In this document: one piece after another, positions 42,762 through 52,000 of the stretch
Layout: each line of letters starts with the position of its first letter
Position numbering within the stretch: the first letter of the stretch is position 1
Assembly: GCA_965229695.1 (NCBI GenBank)
Contig: OZ245921.1
Span: 1,984,001 to 2,048,000 of the forward strand
Length of the DNA: 64,000 nt
Direction of reading: 5' to 3'
DNA from: JANSYL01 sp965229695
Lineage (GTDB): Bacteria; Pseudomonadota; Alphaproteobacteria; Rhodobacterales; Rhodobacteraceae
Notes under the pieces: model-generated
Told to the model about the DNA's origin: nothing
Seen by the model: only the letters and a program-made list of their open reading frames with translations
The model's database searches: none
Position numbers and translations under genes: made by a program

Positions 42762-43360
42762 GCGTTTTCCCGATCCTCCCCCTCGCGCAGGGCTGTTTGT
42801 TGGTCGCGCAGCATCCGGTAGACCTTGCGCGCCTCGGCGATGCGGAAAAAGCCTTGGTTTTGCAAGCTCAGGCCCATTTGCACACCGCTGCGCCCTGGCC
42901 CTTTGCGGACGATCTGGCGGCGCTGGGCGCTGACGCCAAAAATGATATCGCCCGGTTGCCCGTCGATCAGGTTGATCCGACCCATCTCGGCAATCGGATG
43001 TGCGGTCAGCTTGCGCCGGCCAAAAACCTGTTGCGCAACAAAGGCTTGCCGCGTGCTAAGCGAATACCAGGTCTGGCTGCGGATAAAGGCATCCCAAATC
43101 ACATGCCCGCCCAGCATGAACGGACCCACAAGCAGAAAGGGCAGACCAAAAAGCGGGAAAAGCTGAAAGGGGAAGGGCACATCGCTGCCGCTGATCATGC
43201 TGGCGCTCATCCCGATCCAAATCATGGAAAAAAGGGTGAAAAACGCCCCGATCAAGATGCTGGGGCCGAAAAAGGCGCGCCAATCGATCCCCGGTTCGGG
43301 CTGGCCCTGCCACAGGATATGTTCGCCTTCGGCCAGCAGGCCCGACCACCCATCGCTCAT
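42758..43360 (-). CDS. Bacterial PH-domain membrane protein (200 aa)
   Basis: A 200-residue protein beginning MSDGWSGLLAEGEHILWQGQ, the typical entry (GExxLWxGxP) of bacterial PH-like (bPH) proteins. Two membrane helices follow (ILIGAFFTLFSMIWIGM and LFGLPFLLVGPFMLGG), then a PH-like part (SLSTRQAFVAQQVFGRRKL; IAEMGRINLIDGQPGDIIFG). It overlaps the genes on both sides by four bases. No function is known for such proteins; a lipid- or protein-docking role is a guess from the fold. Confidence 0.75.
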   Translation of the reverse strand: MSDGWSGLLAEGEHILWQGQPEPGIDWRAFFGPSILIGAFFTLFSMIWIGMSASMISGSDVPFPFQLFPLFGLPFLLVGPFMLGGHVIWDAFIRSQTWYSLSTRQAFVAQQVFGRRKLTAHPIAEMGRINLIDGQPGDIIFGVSAQRRQIVRKGPGRSGVQMGLSLQNQGFFRIAEARKVYRMLRDQQTALREGEDRENA

Positions 43361-43809
43361 CCCGATACCCCGCGCGCTTGGTCGATTTGCGCTTTTACAT
43401 CCGCTGTGTCGGGTTGGTATTTCAGTAGATGCTTGTCGCCGGTCACCGTCACGATCTGCACCGCCGAGAGAAAGGTTTTCACCGCCGCGATATTGTCATG
43501 GGAAATCGCCCGCCCGCCGGGGCCAAGCAGGCGCTGGTTGGTCAGATCCCAGCGCATCTTCACCTCGTCCGAGGCCAGATACAGCGCCCGCACCGCAATC
43601 GCCGCCAAGCCGCCAAGCGCGCCCGTCCAGACATGCGGGTTGCCCATCACCCACAGCACCGCCATGCCAAGCGCCATGGCAATGGCCGCCATCCAGGCAT
43701 TTTCCCGCCAATAGGTGGCGCGGTCGGCGGGGAATTGGGCGATGACCTGTTCCTCGGGGTTCAAATCCGCCGTGGGGGTAAAGCTGCTGCGGGTGCTGGT
43801 CGGGTCCAT
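43357..43809 (-). CDS. Second PH-like membrane protein (150 aa)
   Basis: A 150-residue protein with two N-terminal helices (AWMAAIAMALGMAVLWVM; ALGGLAAIAVRALYLAS) and a bPH-like C-terminal half (WDLTNQRLLGPGGRAISHDN then VTVTGDKHLLKYQPDTADVK). Its ATG at 43809 overlaps the preceding stop by one base (TGATG); an in-frame GTG immediately upstream is less likely. It is shorter than the neighbour, with the helices before the PH-like part, so the two may be distant paralogues. Function unknown. Confidence 0.68.
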   Translation of the reverse strand: MDPTSTRSSFTPTADLNPEEQVIAQFPADRATYWRENAWMAAIAMALGMAVLWVMGNPHVWTGALGGLAAIAVRALYLASDEVKMRWDLTNQRLLGPGGRAISHDNIAAVKTFLSAVQIVTVTGDKHLLKYQPDTADVKAQIDQARGVSG

Positions 43810-44312
43810 CACATCACCATAACCATAAGCAAAAGCACGATGACCAGCGCCACCAGAATGATAAAGGTCGGCGGCGCCGAGCTGGGTTCTGCCGGGTCGG
43901 GTTCGGGTGACGCGGCGGGCGTGGCGCTGACCTCGGCCTTGGGCAGATTGGCGGAATGGTCGGGCTGCACCAGGGCCAGGCGCGCGATCTGGGTCAGCTC
44001 TGCCCCTGGGGCCGGATCGCCCGTCATCGCGGTTTCCGGGACCAAAAGCACCGACCCTTCAAGCGCATCCAGCCGGGCGCGGATGTCAGAGGGGATAGGT
44101 TGGGTGGCAAAGGCGAGCGCGATGTAATCGCTTAGCGCCATGTCATCGAGGTCTTTGACCGGGAAAAGCTCGATCTCATCGGGTTCAAGCGCCGTGACCC
44201 GCAGCCAATCGGCCAGCGGCGGCAGATCGGCGCTGCCTCCTTGGGCGCGGGTCAAATGGGTATGGCGCGTATTGCTGTCGGTATTGAGGGCGAAGATATG
44301 CAGGTCGGTCAT
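43809..44312 (-). CDS. Uncharacterised tail-anchored protein
   Basis: A 167-residue protein starting MTDLHIFALNTDSNTRHTHL. The N-terminal 110 residues look like a soluble alpha/beta domain, followed by a Pro/Ala/Glu-rich linker (SATPAASPEPDPAEPSSAPP) and a C-terminal hydrophobic helix (TFIILVALVIVLLLMVMVM) that ends the protein. It has no signal peptide, so tail-anchoring with a cytosolic domain is expected. It overlaps pyrB by four bases. No recognisable family. Confidence 0.7.
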   Translation of the reverse strand: MTDLHIFALNTDSNTRHTHLTRAQGGSADLPPLADWLRVTALEPDEIELFPVKDLDDMALSDYIALAFATQPIPSDIRARLDALEGSVLLVPETAMTGDPAPGAELTQIARLALVQPDHSANLPKAEVSATPAASPEPDPAEPSSAPPTFIILVALVIVLLLMVMVM

Positions 44313-45253
44313 GCCGCGCCCCGGCTTGCCTGCAAGTTCTCGGCCAAAAGCTCCATCGCGGCCATGCGCACGGCGACGCCCATTTCGACCTGTTCCTGGA
44401 TCACCGAGCGGTTGATGTCATCGGCGATGGTGCCGTCGATTTCGACGCCCCGGTTCATCGGGCCGGGATGCATGACAATGGCATCGGGTTTGGCATGGGC
44501 GAGCTTCTCGGCATTCAGTCCAAAGCGGTGGAAATACTCGCGTTCCGAGGGGATGAAGGCCCCGTCCATGCGCTCTTTCTGAAGCCGCAGCATCATAACG
44601 ACATCCGCGTCTTTGAGGCCTTGGGCCATGTCGTCATACACCTCCACCCCCCAATCGGAGGCGCCCGAGGGCATCAGGGTCGGCGGCCCGATCAGGCGCA
44701 GGCGGTTTTCCATCTTGCCCAAGAGGAAGATGTTGGAGCGGGCGACGCGGGAATGGGCGATATCGCCGCAAATCGCGATGGTCAGCCGGTGCAGGCGGCC
44801 CTTGGCGCGGCGGATCGTGAGCGCGTCAAGCAGCGCTTGGGTCGGGTGTTCGTGGCGACCGTCACCGGCGTTCAGGACCGCGCAATTGACCTTATCGGCC
44901 AGGAGTTTCACCGCGCCGGAATGGGGGTGGCGCACGACCAGAAGATCGGGGTGCATGGCGTTCAGCGTCAGCGCTGTGTCGATCAGCGTTTCGCCCTTTT
45001 TGAGCGAGCTTGCCGCCATGGCCATATTCATCACATCCGCGCCCAGGCGTTTGCCCGCGATCTCGAAACTGGCTTGGGTGCGGGTCGAGGCCTCGAAGAA
45101 CATGTTGATCTGGGTCAGGCCCTTGAGCGGGTGGCCATGGTCGCGGCTGCCACGCTCGGCTTCGGCATGGAGATTGGCGCGATCCAAAAGCGTCGTGATC
45201 TCGACCGGGTGCAGGTCTTCGATCCCCAAAAGGTGGGTTTGGGTGAAACTCAT
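44309..45253 (-). CDS. pyrB: Aspartate carbamoyltransferase catalytic subunit
   Basis: Second step of pyrimidine synthesis: carbamoyl phosphate plus aspartate to carbamoyl aspartate. The 314-residue protein has the carbamoyl phosphate motif FFEASTRTQASFE (S56-T59), HPHSGAV, AGDGRHEHPTQALLDAL, and the aspartate-binding HPGPMNRGVEI. Length is normal. The start MSFTQTHLLGIEDL at 45253 was chosen over an upstream extension. First gene of a six-gene overlapping unit ending with plsY. No pyrI regulatory subunit gene is visible. Confidence 0.96.
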   Translation of the reverse strand: MSFTQTHLLGIEDLHPVEITTLLDRANLHAEAERGSRDHGHPLKGLTQINMFFEASTRTQASFEIAGKRLGADVMNMAMAASSLKKGETLIDTALTLNAMHPDLLVVRHPHSGAVKLLADKVNCAVLNAGDGRHEHPTQALLDALTIRRAKGRLHRLTIAICGDIAHSRVARSNIFLLGKMENRLRLIGPPTLMPSGASDWGVEVYDDMAQGLKDADVVMMLRLQKERMDGAFIPSEREYFHRFGLNAEKLAHAKPDAIVMHPGPMNRGVEIDGTIADDINRSVIQEQVEMGVAVRMAAMELLAENLQASRGAA

Positions 45254-45390
45254 GGTCGATCCCCGGACGTGGCGCGATTTGCTTATAGGTGGCCTGGGGG
45301 GCGGGCGGCAAGGCCTGCGGCTGGCCAGGGGGTTGCGCTGCGCTGACGCGCATCGCCGGGCGCGCGCGTTGCGCGCGATTGGGTTTGTTT

Positions 45391-45435
45391 GGGGGGCGCT
45401 GCCCCCGGCCCCTTGGGCCTCCCCCGCCATATTTT
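45391..45435. repeat. GC-rich interspersed intergenic repeat, copy 2
   Basis: Same plan as 1814-1859: GGGGGCGCTGCCCCC, a second small inverted repeat GGCCCCTTGGGCC, a C run and ATATTTT. It lies in the 253-base divergent gap between pyrB and the uracil-DNA glycosylase gene. The rest of that gap is GC-rich with runs such as CGCGCGCGTTGCGCGCG (about 45361-45377) and no gene. Confidence 0.65.
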
Positions 45436-45506
45436 GGGGATAAAGATAGGGTGAGGGGCGGGGATGGCGGATTGCCGCCGGGCGTTGAGCGGCCTAGCCT
45501 TATGGG

Positions 45507-46298
45507 ATGAATGCGGAGTTGAGTCCCCAAGAGGCGCTGGCCTTGCTGAGCTGGCAGGTAGAGCTGGGTGCCGATGAGGCGGTGCTGGACACGCCCGTCG
45601 ACCGGTTTGCCCTGGAAGCAGCGCCCGCGCCTGTGGCCAAATCAGCGGCGCCAGCGGTTGCGGCGCCTGTAGTGGCGGGGTCGGCCGTGGACGCGACCGA
45701 TCTGGCGCGGGCGGCGGCGGAAGCGGCCGGGGATTTGGCCAGCTTGCGGGCCGCGATGGAGGGGTTTCAACTCTGCCCCTTGAAGGAAACCGCCAAACAG
45801 TTGGTCTTTGCCGATGGCAACCCGGCGGCGCGGGTGATGATTGTGGGCGAGGCGCCGGGGCGACAGGAAGATAATGAGGGCAAACCCTTTGTCGGTCGTG
45901 CCGGGCAGTTGCTTGATCGGATGCTGGCGGCGATAGGGTTGGATCGCGCCTCGGACGATCCGGAGCGGGCGGTTTACATCACCAATATGCTGCCCTGGCG
46001 GCCGCCGCAGAACCGCGACCCGAGCGCCGAGGAACTGTCGATGCTGGGGCCGTTTGTGCGGCGGCATATCGCGCTTGCCGATCCGGAGGTGTTGATCCTG
46101 ATGGGGAATTACGCCTGCCAAGGGTTGATCGGGCGGCGCGGGATCACCCGTCTGCGTGGCAATTGGGCGGATGTTTCAGGGCGGCCCGCGATGCCGATGT
46201 TCCACCCCGCCTATCTGCTGCGCAAACCGCATGAAAAGGCTAAGGCATGGGCCGATTTGCTATCGCTGCAAGCCCGGTTGAGAGGAGATCACCGATGA
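45507..46298 (+). CDS. Uracil-DNA glycosylase, family-4-like, lacking most Fe-S cysteines
   Basis: A 263-residue homologue of family 4 UDG. After a 75-residue Ala/Pro-rich N-terminal extension come motif A VGEAPGRQEDNEGKPFVG (residues 113-130) and motif B MFHPAYLLRKP (231-241). Of the four cysteines that bind a [4Fe-4S] cluster in T. thermophilus UDGA, only C90 is kept; the others correspond to F87, W164 (PWRPPQNR) and L180. Catalytic motifs look intact. Alphaproteobacterial members share much of this loss, so it seems a clade without the cluster. The next gene overlaps by four bases. Confidence 0.85.
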   Translation: MNAELSPQEALALLSWQVELGADEAVLDTPVDRFALEAAPAPVAKSAAPAVAAPVVAGSAVDATDLARAAAEAAGDLASLRAAMEGFQLCPLKETAKQLVFADGNPAARVMIVGEAPGRQEDNEGKPFVGRAGQLLDRMLAAIGLDRASDDPERAVYITNMLPWRPPQNRDPSAEELSMLGPFVRRHIALADPEVLILMGNYACQGLIGRRGITRLRGNWADVSGRPAMPMFHPAYLLRKPHEKAKAWADLLSLQARLRGDHR

Positions 46299-46870
46299 TC
46301 CGAACCATGTTTTGCGCCCTGGCCTGTCTGTCTGGCCCGGTCTGGGCCGATCCGTCGGGCGCGATTGATTTTGAGGCGCTGTTTGCGGCCAACGCCGCCG
46401 AGGTCGAAGAGGTGATGAGCAGCAATGCAGACAACAGCCGTTGGCGGTTGCGCACGCCCGGCGGGGTCACGGTTTGGGCCGATGGCACCGAAGGGGCGCG
46501 GCGCTTTTCGGCCATGGATGAAACGCCTGCGGGCGCGGTTGGGTGCTTGTGGAACGCTTATGCCGATATCGCGCGGCTGCACCTGAGCTGCCCTGACGCG
46601 CTGAGCGAGGACGAGGCGGCGCAATTGCAGGAATTTCGCGGGCGGATCGGGGATTTCATCGCTGACAACACCTATCCGCCGGTGGCCCGCGCGGATTTCT
46701 GGGCCTATTGGCAGGACGCAACCAGGGCGGATGACGGCTTGGCTTGCGACAGCATCATGGACCCACCGACCGGCCCTCTGGTGCAGACGCTTTTGTCACC
46801 GCAATTTGTGAATGTGCTGGATGGGATGTTGGCGGTGCCGCGTCTGCCCGCTGAGACCCCCTGTTTTTGA
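46295..46870 (+). CDS. Secreted protein of unknown function
   Basis: A 191-residue protein with a signal peptide (MIRTMFCALACLSGPVWA) and a mature part with three later cysteines (VGCLWNAYA, LSCPDAL, LACDSIMD) plus one near the C-terminal end (ETPCF), so two disulfides are possible. No domain recognised. It overlaps the UDG gene by four bases (ATGA) and precedes moaB by 13 bases, hence co-transcribed; this context does not explain it. Confidence 0.7.
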   Translation: MIRTMFCALACLSGPVWADPSGAIDFEALFAANAAEVEEVMSSNADNSRWRLRTPGGVTVWADGTEGARRFSAMDETPAGAVGCLWNAYADIARLHLSCPDALSEDEAAQLQEFRGRIGDFIADNTYPPVARADFWAYWQDATRADDGLACDSIMDPPTGPLVQTLLSPQFVNVLDGMLAVPRLPAETPCF

Positions 46871-46883
46871 AGGCGGAGCGCGG

Positions 46884-47426
46884 ATGTCGCGGATCGATGA
46901 AAGCTTGGAGTTTGTGCCGGTGCGGATCGCGGTATTGGCGGTCTCGGACACGCGCGGTTTGGCCGAGGATCGATCCGGTGATGTGCTGGTGCAGCGCCTG
47001 ACCGATGCGGGCCATGTTCTGGCGGCGCGCCATATGCTGCGTGATGAACGCGCGGAAATCGCCGATCAATTGCGGGTTTGGGTGGCCGATCCCGAGATTG
47101 ACGTGATTTTGACCACGGGCGGCACCGGGCTGACCGGGCGCGATGTGACGGTCGAGGCGCATCGCGATGTTTATGAGAAAGAGATCGAGGCGTTTGGGAC
47201 CGTTTTCACCCTGGTTTCGATGCAGAAAATCGGCACCTCGGCGGTGCAATCGCGGGCGACGGGCGGGGTTGCGGGTGGCACCTATCTTTTCGCGCTTCCA
47301 GGGTCTTCCGGGGCTTGCAAGGATGCCTGGGATGAGATCCTGGCCTATCAGCTGGATTACCGGCACCGGCCCTGCAATTTCGTCGAGATTTTGCCGCGGC
47401 TGGATGAGCATTTGCGGCGCAAATAG
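46884..47426 (+). CDS. moaB: Molybdenum cofactor biosynthesis protein B
   Basis: MogA/MoaB-fold protein of 180 residues that adenylates molybdopterin or assists its use. It has VLAVSDTRGLAEDRSGDVL near the N-terminus and the molybdopterin-binding loops LTTGGTGLTGRDVT and ALPGSSGACKDAWDEIL. Start at ATG 46884 by family alignment, with GGAGCG upstream. It belongs to a transcript with the glycosylase and secreted protein genes. Confidence 0.93.
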   Translation: MSRIDESLEFVPVRIAVLAVSDTRGLAEDRSGDVLVQRLTDAGHVLAARHMLRDERAEIADQLRVWVADPEIDVILTTGGTGLTGRDVTVEAHRDVYEKEIEAFGTVFTLVSMQKIGTSAVQSRATGGVAGGTYLFALPGSSGACKDAWDEILAYQLDYRHRPCNFVEILPRLDEHLRRK

Positions 47427-47566
47427 CGGGGTTCCGGCACCCGCTACGCGAGGTAAAAATAATTTCGACGGATAACCGCCGCATTTGCGTGCTACCTTCG
47501 AGGCTTGGACGTTTTGCGCTCTGCGCCTACCTAAGAGCCTAGGCAACACCAAAGGTTTGCACCTGT

Positions 47567-49024
47567 ATGAGATTTTTCAGCCGCGCCCTGATTGGCCTGT
47601 TCCTGACCGGTTTGACCATCGGGTTGTTGGCGATGGCCGGGAACACGGTCTGGTCAGCCTTGCAAAGCCGCTGGGCCGAAGAGGGGCGACCGCCACCCTC
47701 GCGCGAGCGGGTGTTTTCGGCGGAGGTGGCGACGCTGGCCTTCGGGCCGGAAACGCCGGTTCTGACCGGGTTTGGGGAGGTGCGATCCAGCCGGTCGTTG
47801 GAATTACGCGCCCCTGCCGAGGGCCGGGTGCTGGAATTGAGCCCAGGCTTTGCCGAAGGCGGTGCGGTCAGCGGAGGCCAGTTGTTGATGCGCATCGATC
47901 CGGCGGATGCCCAATCGGCGCTGGATACGGCGCGGGCTGATCTGCGTGACGCGGAAAACGAATTGGCCGAAGCGACGCGGGCCCTGGATCTGGCGCGGGA
48001 TGATGTGGCCGCCGCTCAGGCCCAGGCCGATTTGCGCGCGCGTGCCTTGAACCGGCAACAGGATTTGTTCGAGCGTGGCGTGGGCAGCGCGGCGGCGGTC
48101 GAGGCGGCGGAACTTTCGGCGGCCACGGCGAACCAGGCGGTGATTTCGCGCCGTCAGGCGCTGGCCCAGGCTGAGGCGCGGGTGGTGAATGGCGAAACCG
48201 CACTGGACCGACGCGGCATCGCCTTGGCCGAGGCCGAACGCACCCGTGCCGAGACCGAGCTTTTCGCGGCCTTTTCCGGGGTATTGAGCGGTGTGGATAT
48301 TGCCGCCGGGCGCTTGGTGACCCGCAACGAACAGGTGGCGCGCCTGATCGACCCATCGGCGCTGGAGGTTTCGTTCCGAATTTCGACGGCGCAATATGCG
48401 CGGCTTTTGGATGATGCGGGGAATTTGCCGGAATTGCCGGTGCGCGTGGTTTTGGATGTCTTTGGTTTGGACATGACCGCCCAGGCGGTGCTGGTGCGCG
48501 AATCCGGCGCGGTGGAGGAGGGGCAATCAGGCCGCTTGCTTTTCGCCCGCATCGACACGCCGCGCGGATTGCGGGTGGGCGATTTTGTGCGGGTGGAGTT
48601 GGAAGAGCCCGAATTGCCCTTTGTCGCGCGGCTGCCGGCGACGGCCTATGGCTCGGACGGGCGCATTTTGGTGCTGGGCGCCGAAGACCGGCTTGAGGCG
48701 GTCAGTGTCGAGTTGATGCGGCGACAGGGCGACGATGTGCTGATCCGCGCGGCGGATTTACAGGGGCGCGAGGTGGTTTTGGCCCGCACCCCGGTTTTGG
48801 GTGAAGGCATTCGCGTGAACCCCGTGCGCTCGGGTGAGGCCGAAACCCCGGCTGAGCCAGAGACCATCGCGCTTGATCCCGAACGCCGCGCGCGCTTGAT
48901 CGCCTTTGTCGAAGGCAATGGGTTCATCCCAGATGACGTGAAAAACCGCCTGCTGAACCAGTTGAATCAGGAGGCTGTTCCCGCCCGTGTGGTCACCCGG
49001 CTGGAAAGCCGGATGGGCAGCTAA
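47567..49024 (+). CDS. RND efflux periplasmic adaptor (HlyD/MFP family)
   Basis: A 485-residue membrane-fusion protein: an N-terminal anchor (ALIGLFLTGLTIGLLAMAG), a barrel-sandwich half (LELRAPAEGRVLELSPGFAE), a long coiled-coil hairpin (about residues 115-225, rich in Ala, Arg, Glu), the second half (ELFAAFSGVLSGVDIAAGRL), a beta-barrel (LEVSFRISTAQYARLLD) and a membrane-proximal domain. It links the inner-membrane pump to an outer-membrane channel. The pump gene follows after three bases. No TolC gene or local regulator is seen. Confidence 0.92.
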   Translation: MRFFSRALIGLFLTGLTIGLLAMAGNTVWSALQSRWAEEGRPPPSRERVFSAEVATLAFGPETPVLTGFGEVRSSRSLELRAPAEGRVLELSPGFAEGGAVSGGQLLMRIDPADAQSALDTARADLRDAENELAEATRALDLARDDVAAAQAQADLRARALNRQQDLFERGVGSAAAVEAAELSAATANQAVISRRQALAQAEARVVNGETALDRRGIALAEAERTRAETELFAAFSGVLSGVDIAAGRLVTRNEQVARLIDPSALEVSFRISTAQYARLLDDAGNLPELPVRVVLDVFGLDMTAQAVLVRESGAVEEGQSGRLLFARIDTPRGLRVGDFVRVELEEPELPFVARLPATAYGSDGRILVLGAEDRLEAVSVELMRRQGDDVLIRAADLQGREVVLARTPVLGEGIRVNPVRSGEAETPAEPETIALDPERRARLIAFVEGNGFIPDDVKNRLLNQLNQEAVPARVVTRLESRMGS

Positions 49025-49027
49025 CCG

Positions 49028-52000
49028 ATGCGCAGCCTGCCCCCCGGTGCCCGCGGCGTGCTGAGCTATTTCACCCGCCATAAGACGGCGGCGAACCTGC
49101 TATTGGTGATGCTGCTGGTCGCGGGGATTGCGGCCTTTCCCAATATGCGGGCGCAGTTTTTCCCCGATGTCGTCAGCGGCGATATCGATATCGAGGTCGC
49201 CTGGGCCGGGGCTGGGGCGGAAGATATCGATGAGGCCATCGTGGCGGTGATGGAGCCGACGCTTTTGGCAGTGCCGGGTGTGGTCAGTTCCAACGCCACC
49301 AGCCGTGAAGGCCGCGCGGATATCGAGCTGGAGTTCGAGCCGGGCTGGGATATGTCGCGCGCCTCGGACGAGGTGCAGGTGGCGCTCGATTCCATCACTG
49401 ACCTGCCCGAAGATGCCGAAGACCCCGAGGTGCGGCGCGGGCGCTGGTCGGATCGGGTGACCGATGTGGTGATCACCGGGCCGGTCGCGCCGGAACAATT
49501 GGGCCGTTTCGCCGATGAATTTGTCGCGCGCCTGTTCGATCGCGGGGTGACGCAGACCGCCATCCGTGGGCTGGCCGCCCCGGAAACTGTGGTCGAGGTG
49601 CCCTCGTTCGCGCTGATCCAGCACGATATTTCCATGGCCCAGATCGCGCAGGTGATCGAAACCGCCGCCAGCACCGCGCCTGCGGGCGATGTGGATGCCG
49701 CCAATGCACGGATCAGAACGGGGGAGGCCAACCGCTCGGCCCAAGCCATTGCTGGGCTGACCCTGCGCAGCAACCCCGATGGCTCGGCGCTCAGGATTGG
49801 GGATGTTGCCACCGTCACCACCGGCGGGGTTGACCGGGATCGGGCCTATTTTGTGGGCGACAACCCTGCTGTGTCGATCCGCGTGAACCGCTCGGAAGAT
49901 GGGGATGCGATTGGCATTCAGGCCATTGTCGAAGAGGTGGCCACCGATATGCAGGCGACCCTGCCTGCGGGCACCTCCATCGATCTGATCCGCACTTTGG
50001 CGGAAACCATCTCGGCCCGTCTGAACCTGTTGATCGACAACGCGCTGATCGGGTTGGGCCTGGTCGTGTTGTTGCTGTTCTTGTTCCTGAACGCGCGCAC
50101 GGCGTTCTGGGTGGCGGCTGGCATTCCGGTGGCGTTGTTTGCCGCCATCGCGCTGATGTGGGCGGCGGGGATCACGATCAACATGATCTCTCTTTTCGCC
50201 TTGATCATCACGCTTGGGATCGTGGTGGATGACGCGATTGTGGTGGGCGAACACGCCGATTACCGCGCGCGTCATTTAGGCGAGCCACCGGTGGTGGCCG
50301 CCGAAACCGCCGCGCGGCGCATGGCGGCCCCAGTGTTTTCTGCCACCATCACCACGGTTCTGGCCTTTGCCGCGCTGACGGCGATTGGCGGGCGGTTCGG
50401 ATCGCTGATTGCCGATATCCCCTTCACCGTGATTGTGGTGCTGCTGGCCAGCTTGGTGGAATGCTTCTTGATCCTGCCCAATCACATGGCCCATGCCCTG
50501 GCCCATTCGGCCAAGACCCATTGGTATGACATGCCCAGCCGCGTGGTGAACCGGGGCTTTGATTGGGTGAAGGAAAATGGGTTCCGCCCAATGATGCGCC
50601 TGGTGGTGATCGCGCGCTACCCGGTGCTGGCGGCGGTGATTGTGATCCTGTCCTTGCAAGTGGCGCATTTCATCCGGGGTGACGTAACCTGGCGCTTTTT
50701 CAACGCGCCGGAACAGGGCAGCATCACCGGCAATTTTGCCATGGTCGATGGTGCGGATCGTGACGACAGTCTTGCCATGATGGCCGAGTTGCAGCGCGCC
50801 GTTGACGCCGTCGCCACCCGGATGGAGGGTGAGCATGGCGTGAACCCTATCGTCTATGTCCTGTCCGAGGTGGGCGGCAATGCCGGGCCGGGCCTGGGCG
50901 TTGCGGCCAACAAGGACAATGACCTGTTGGGCGCGATTTCCATCGAGTTGATTGATGCTGATCTCCGCCCCTATTCCAGCTTTGCCTTTGTATCCGAGTT
51001 GCAGGACGAGGTGCGCCAGATGCCCCTGACCGAGGCGGTCAGCTTCCGCGGCTGGCGCGGCGGGCCGGGGGGCGACGCCATCGATGTGCAGATATTTGGC
51101 GCCGATACCGAAACCCTGAAAGCCGCGGCAGGCGCTGTGCAAACCGCGCTGCTGCCCTTCCCCGAGGTGACCGGGTTGGAAGACAGCATGGCCTATGACC
51201 GGGAGGAGTTGAGCCTGTCGCTCACCCCCCAGGGGGAGGCGTTGGGCTTTGAGATCGGGGCCTTGGGCCGTGTGTTGCGGGATCGCTTGGGCGGGATCGA
51301 GGCCGCGACCTATCCCGATGGCACCCGCACCGCCGCCATCCGGGTCGAACTGCCCGAGGGGGAACTGACCGCCGATTTCCTGGATCGCACACTTTTGCGC
51401 GCCGATAGCGGGCAATATGTGCCCCTGGCCGATATCGTCACCGTCAGCGCGCGCCAGGGCTTTTCCACCATCGACCGAGAAAACGGGCTGCGTCTGATCT
51501 CGGTCACCGGGGATCTGAACGAGGATGATCCGCAGCGCGCCGAAGCGGTGATGACCGAATTGCGCGAGGTGATCATCCCGCAGATCGAGGCTGATTTTGG
51601 CGTTGCCACGCAGCTATCTGGGCTGGCCGAGCAGGAACGCGATTTCCTGAACGACGCCATGGTGGGCTTTATCTTGTGTCTGGTGGGCATCTACCTGGTT
51701 CTGGCCTGGATCTTCGCCAGTTGGACGCGACCCGTGGTGGTGATGGCGATTATTCCTTTCGGGCTTGTCGGCACGATCTATGGCCATCTGCAATGGGATG
51801 TGCCGCTGTCGATGTTCACGGTTGTGGGGCTGATCGGGATGACAGGGATTGTGATCAACGATTCCATCGTGCTGGTCACCACCATTGATGAATATGCCGA
51901 AGACCGTGGGCTGATCCCGGCGATCATCGATGGCACCTGCGACCGGCTGCGCCCTGTCTTACTGACCACGCTGACCACGGTTCTGGGCCTGGCCCCGTTG

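Noticed and set aside
45361..45377. CG-alternating palindrome upstream of the glycosylase gene as an operator
   Set aside because: CGCGCGCGTTGCGCGCG is easily produced by chance in GC-rich intergenic DNA and has no second copy nearby.
49100..50275. Minus-strand open frame (391 codons) inside the RND pump
   Set aside because: His/Arg/Gln-rich antisense translation of a clear AcrB-type gene.
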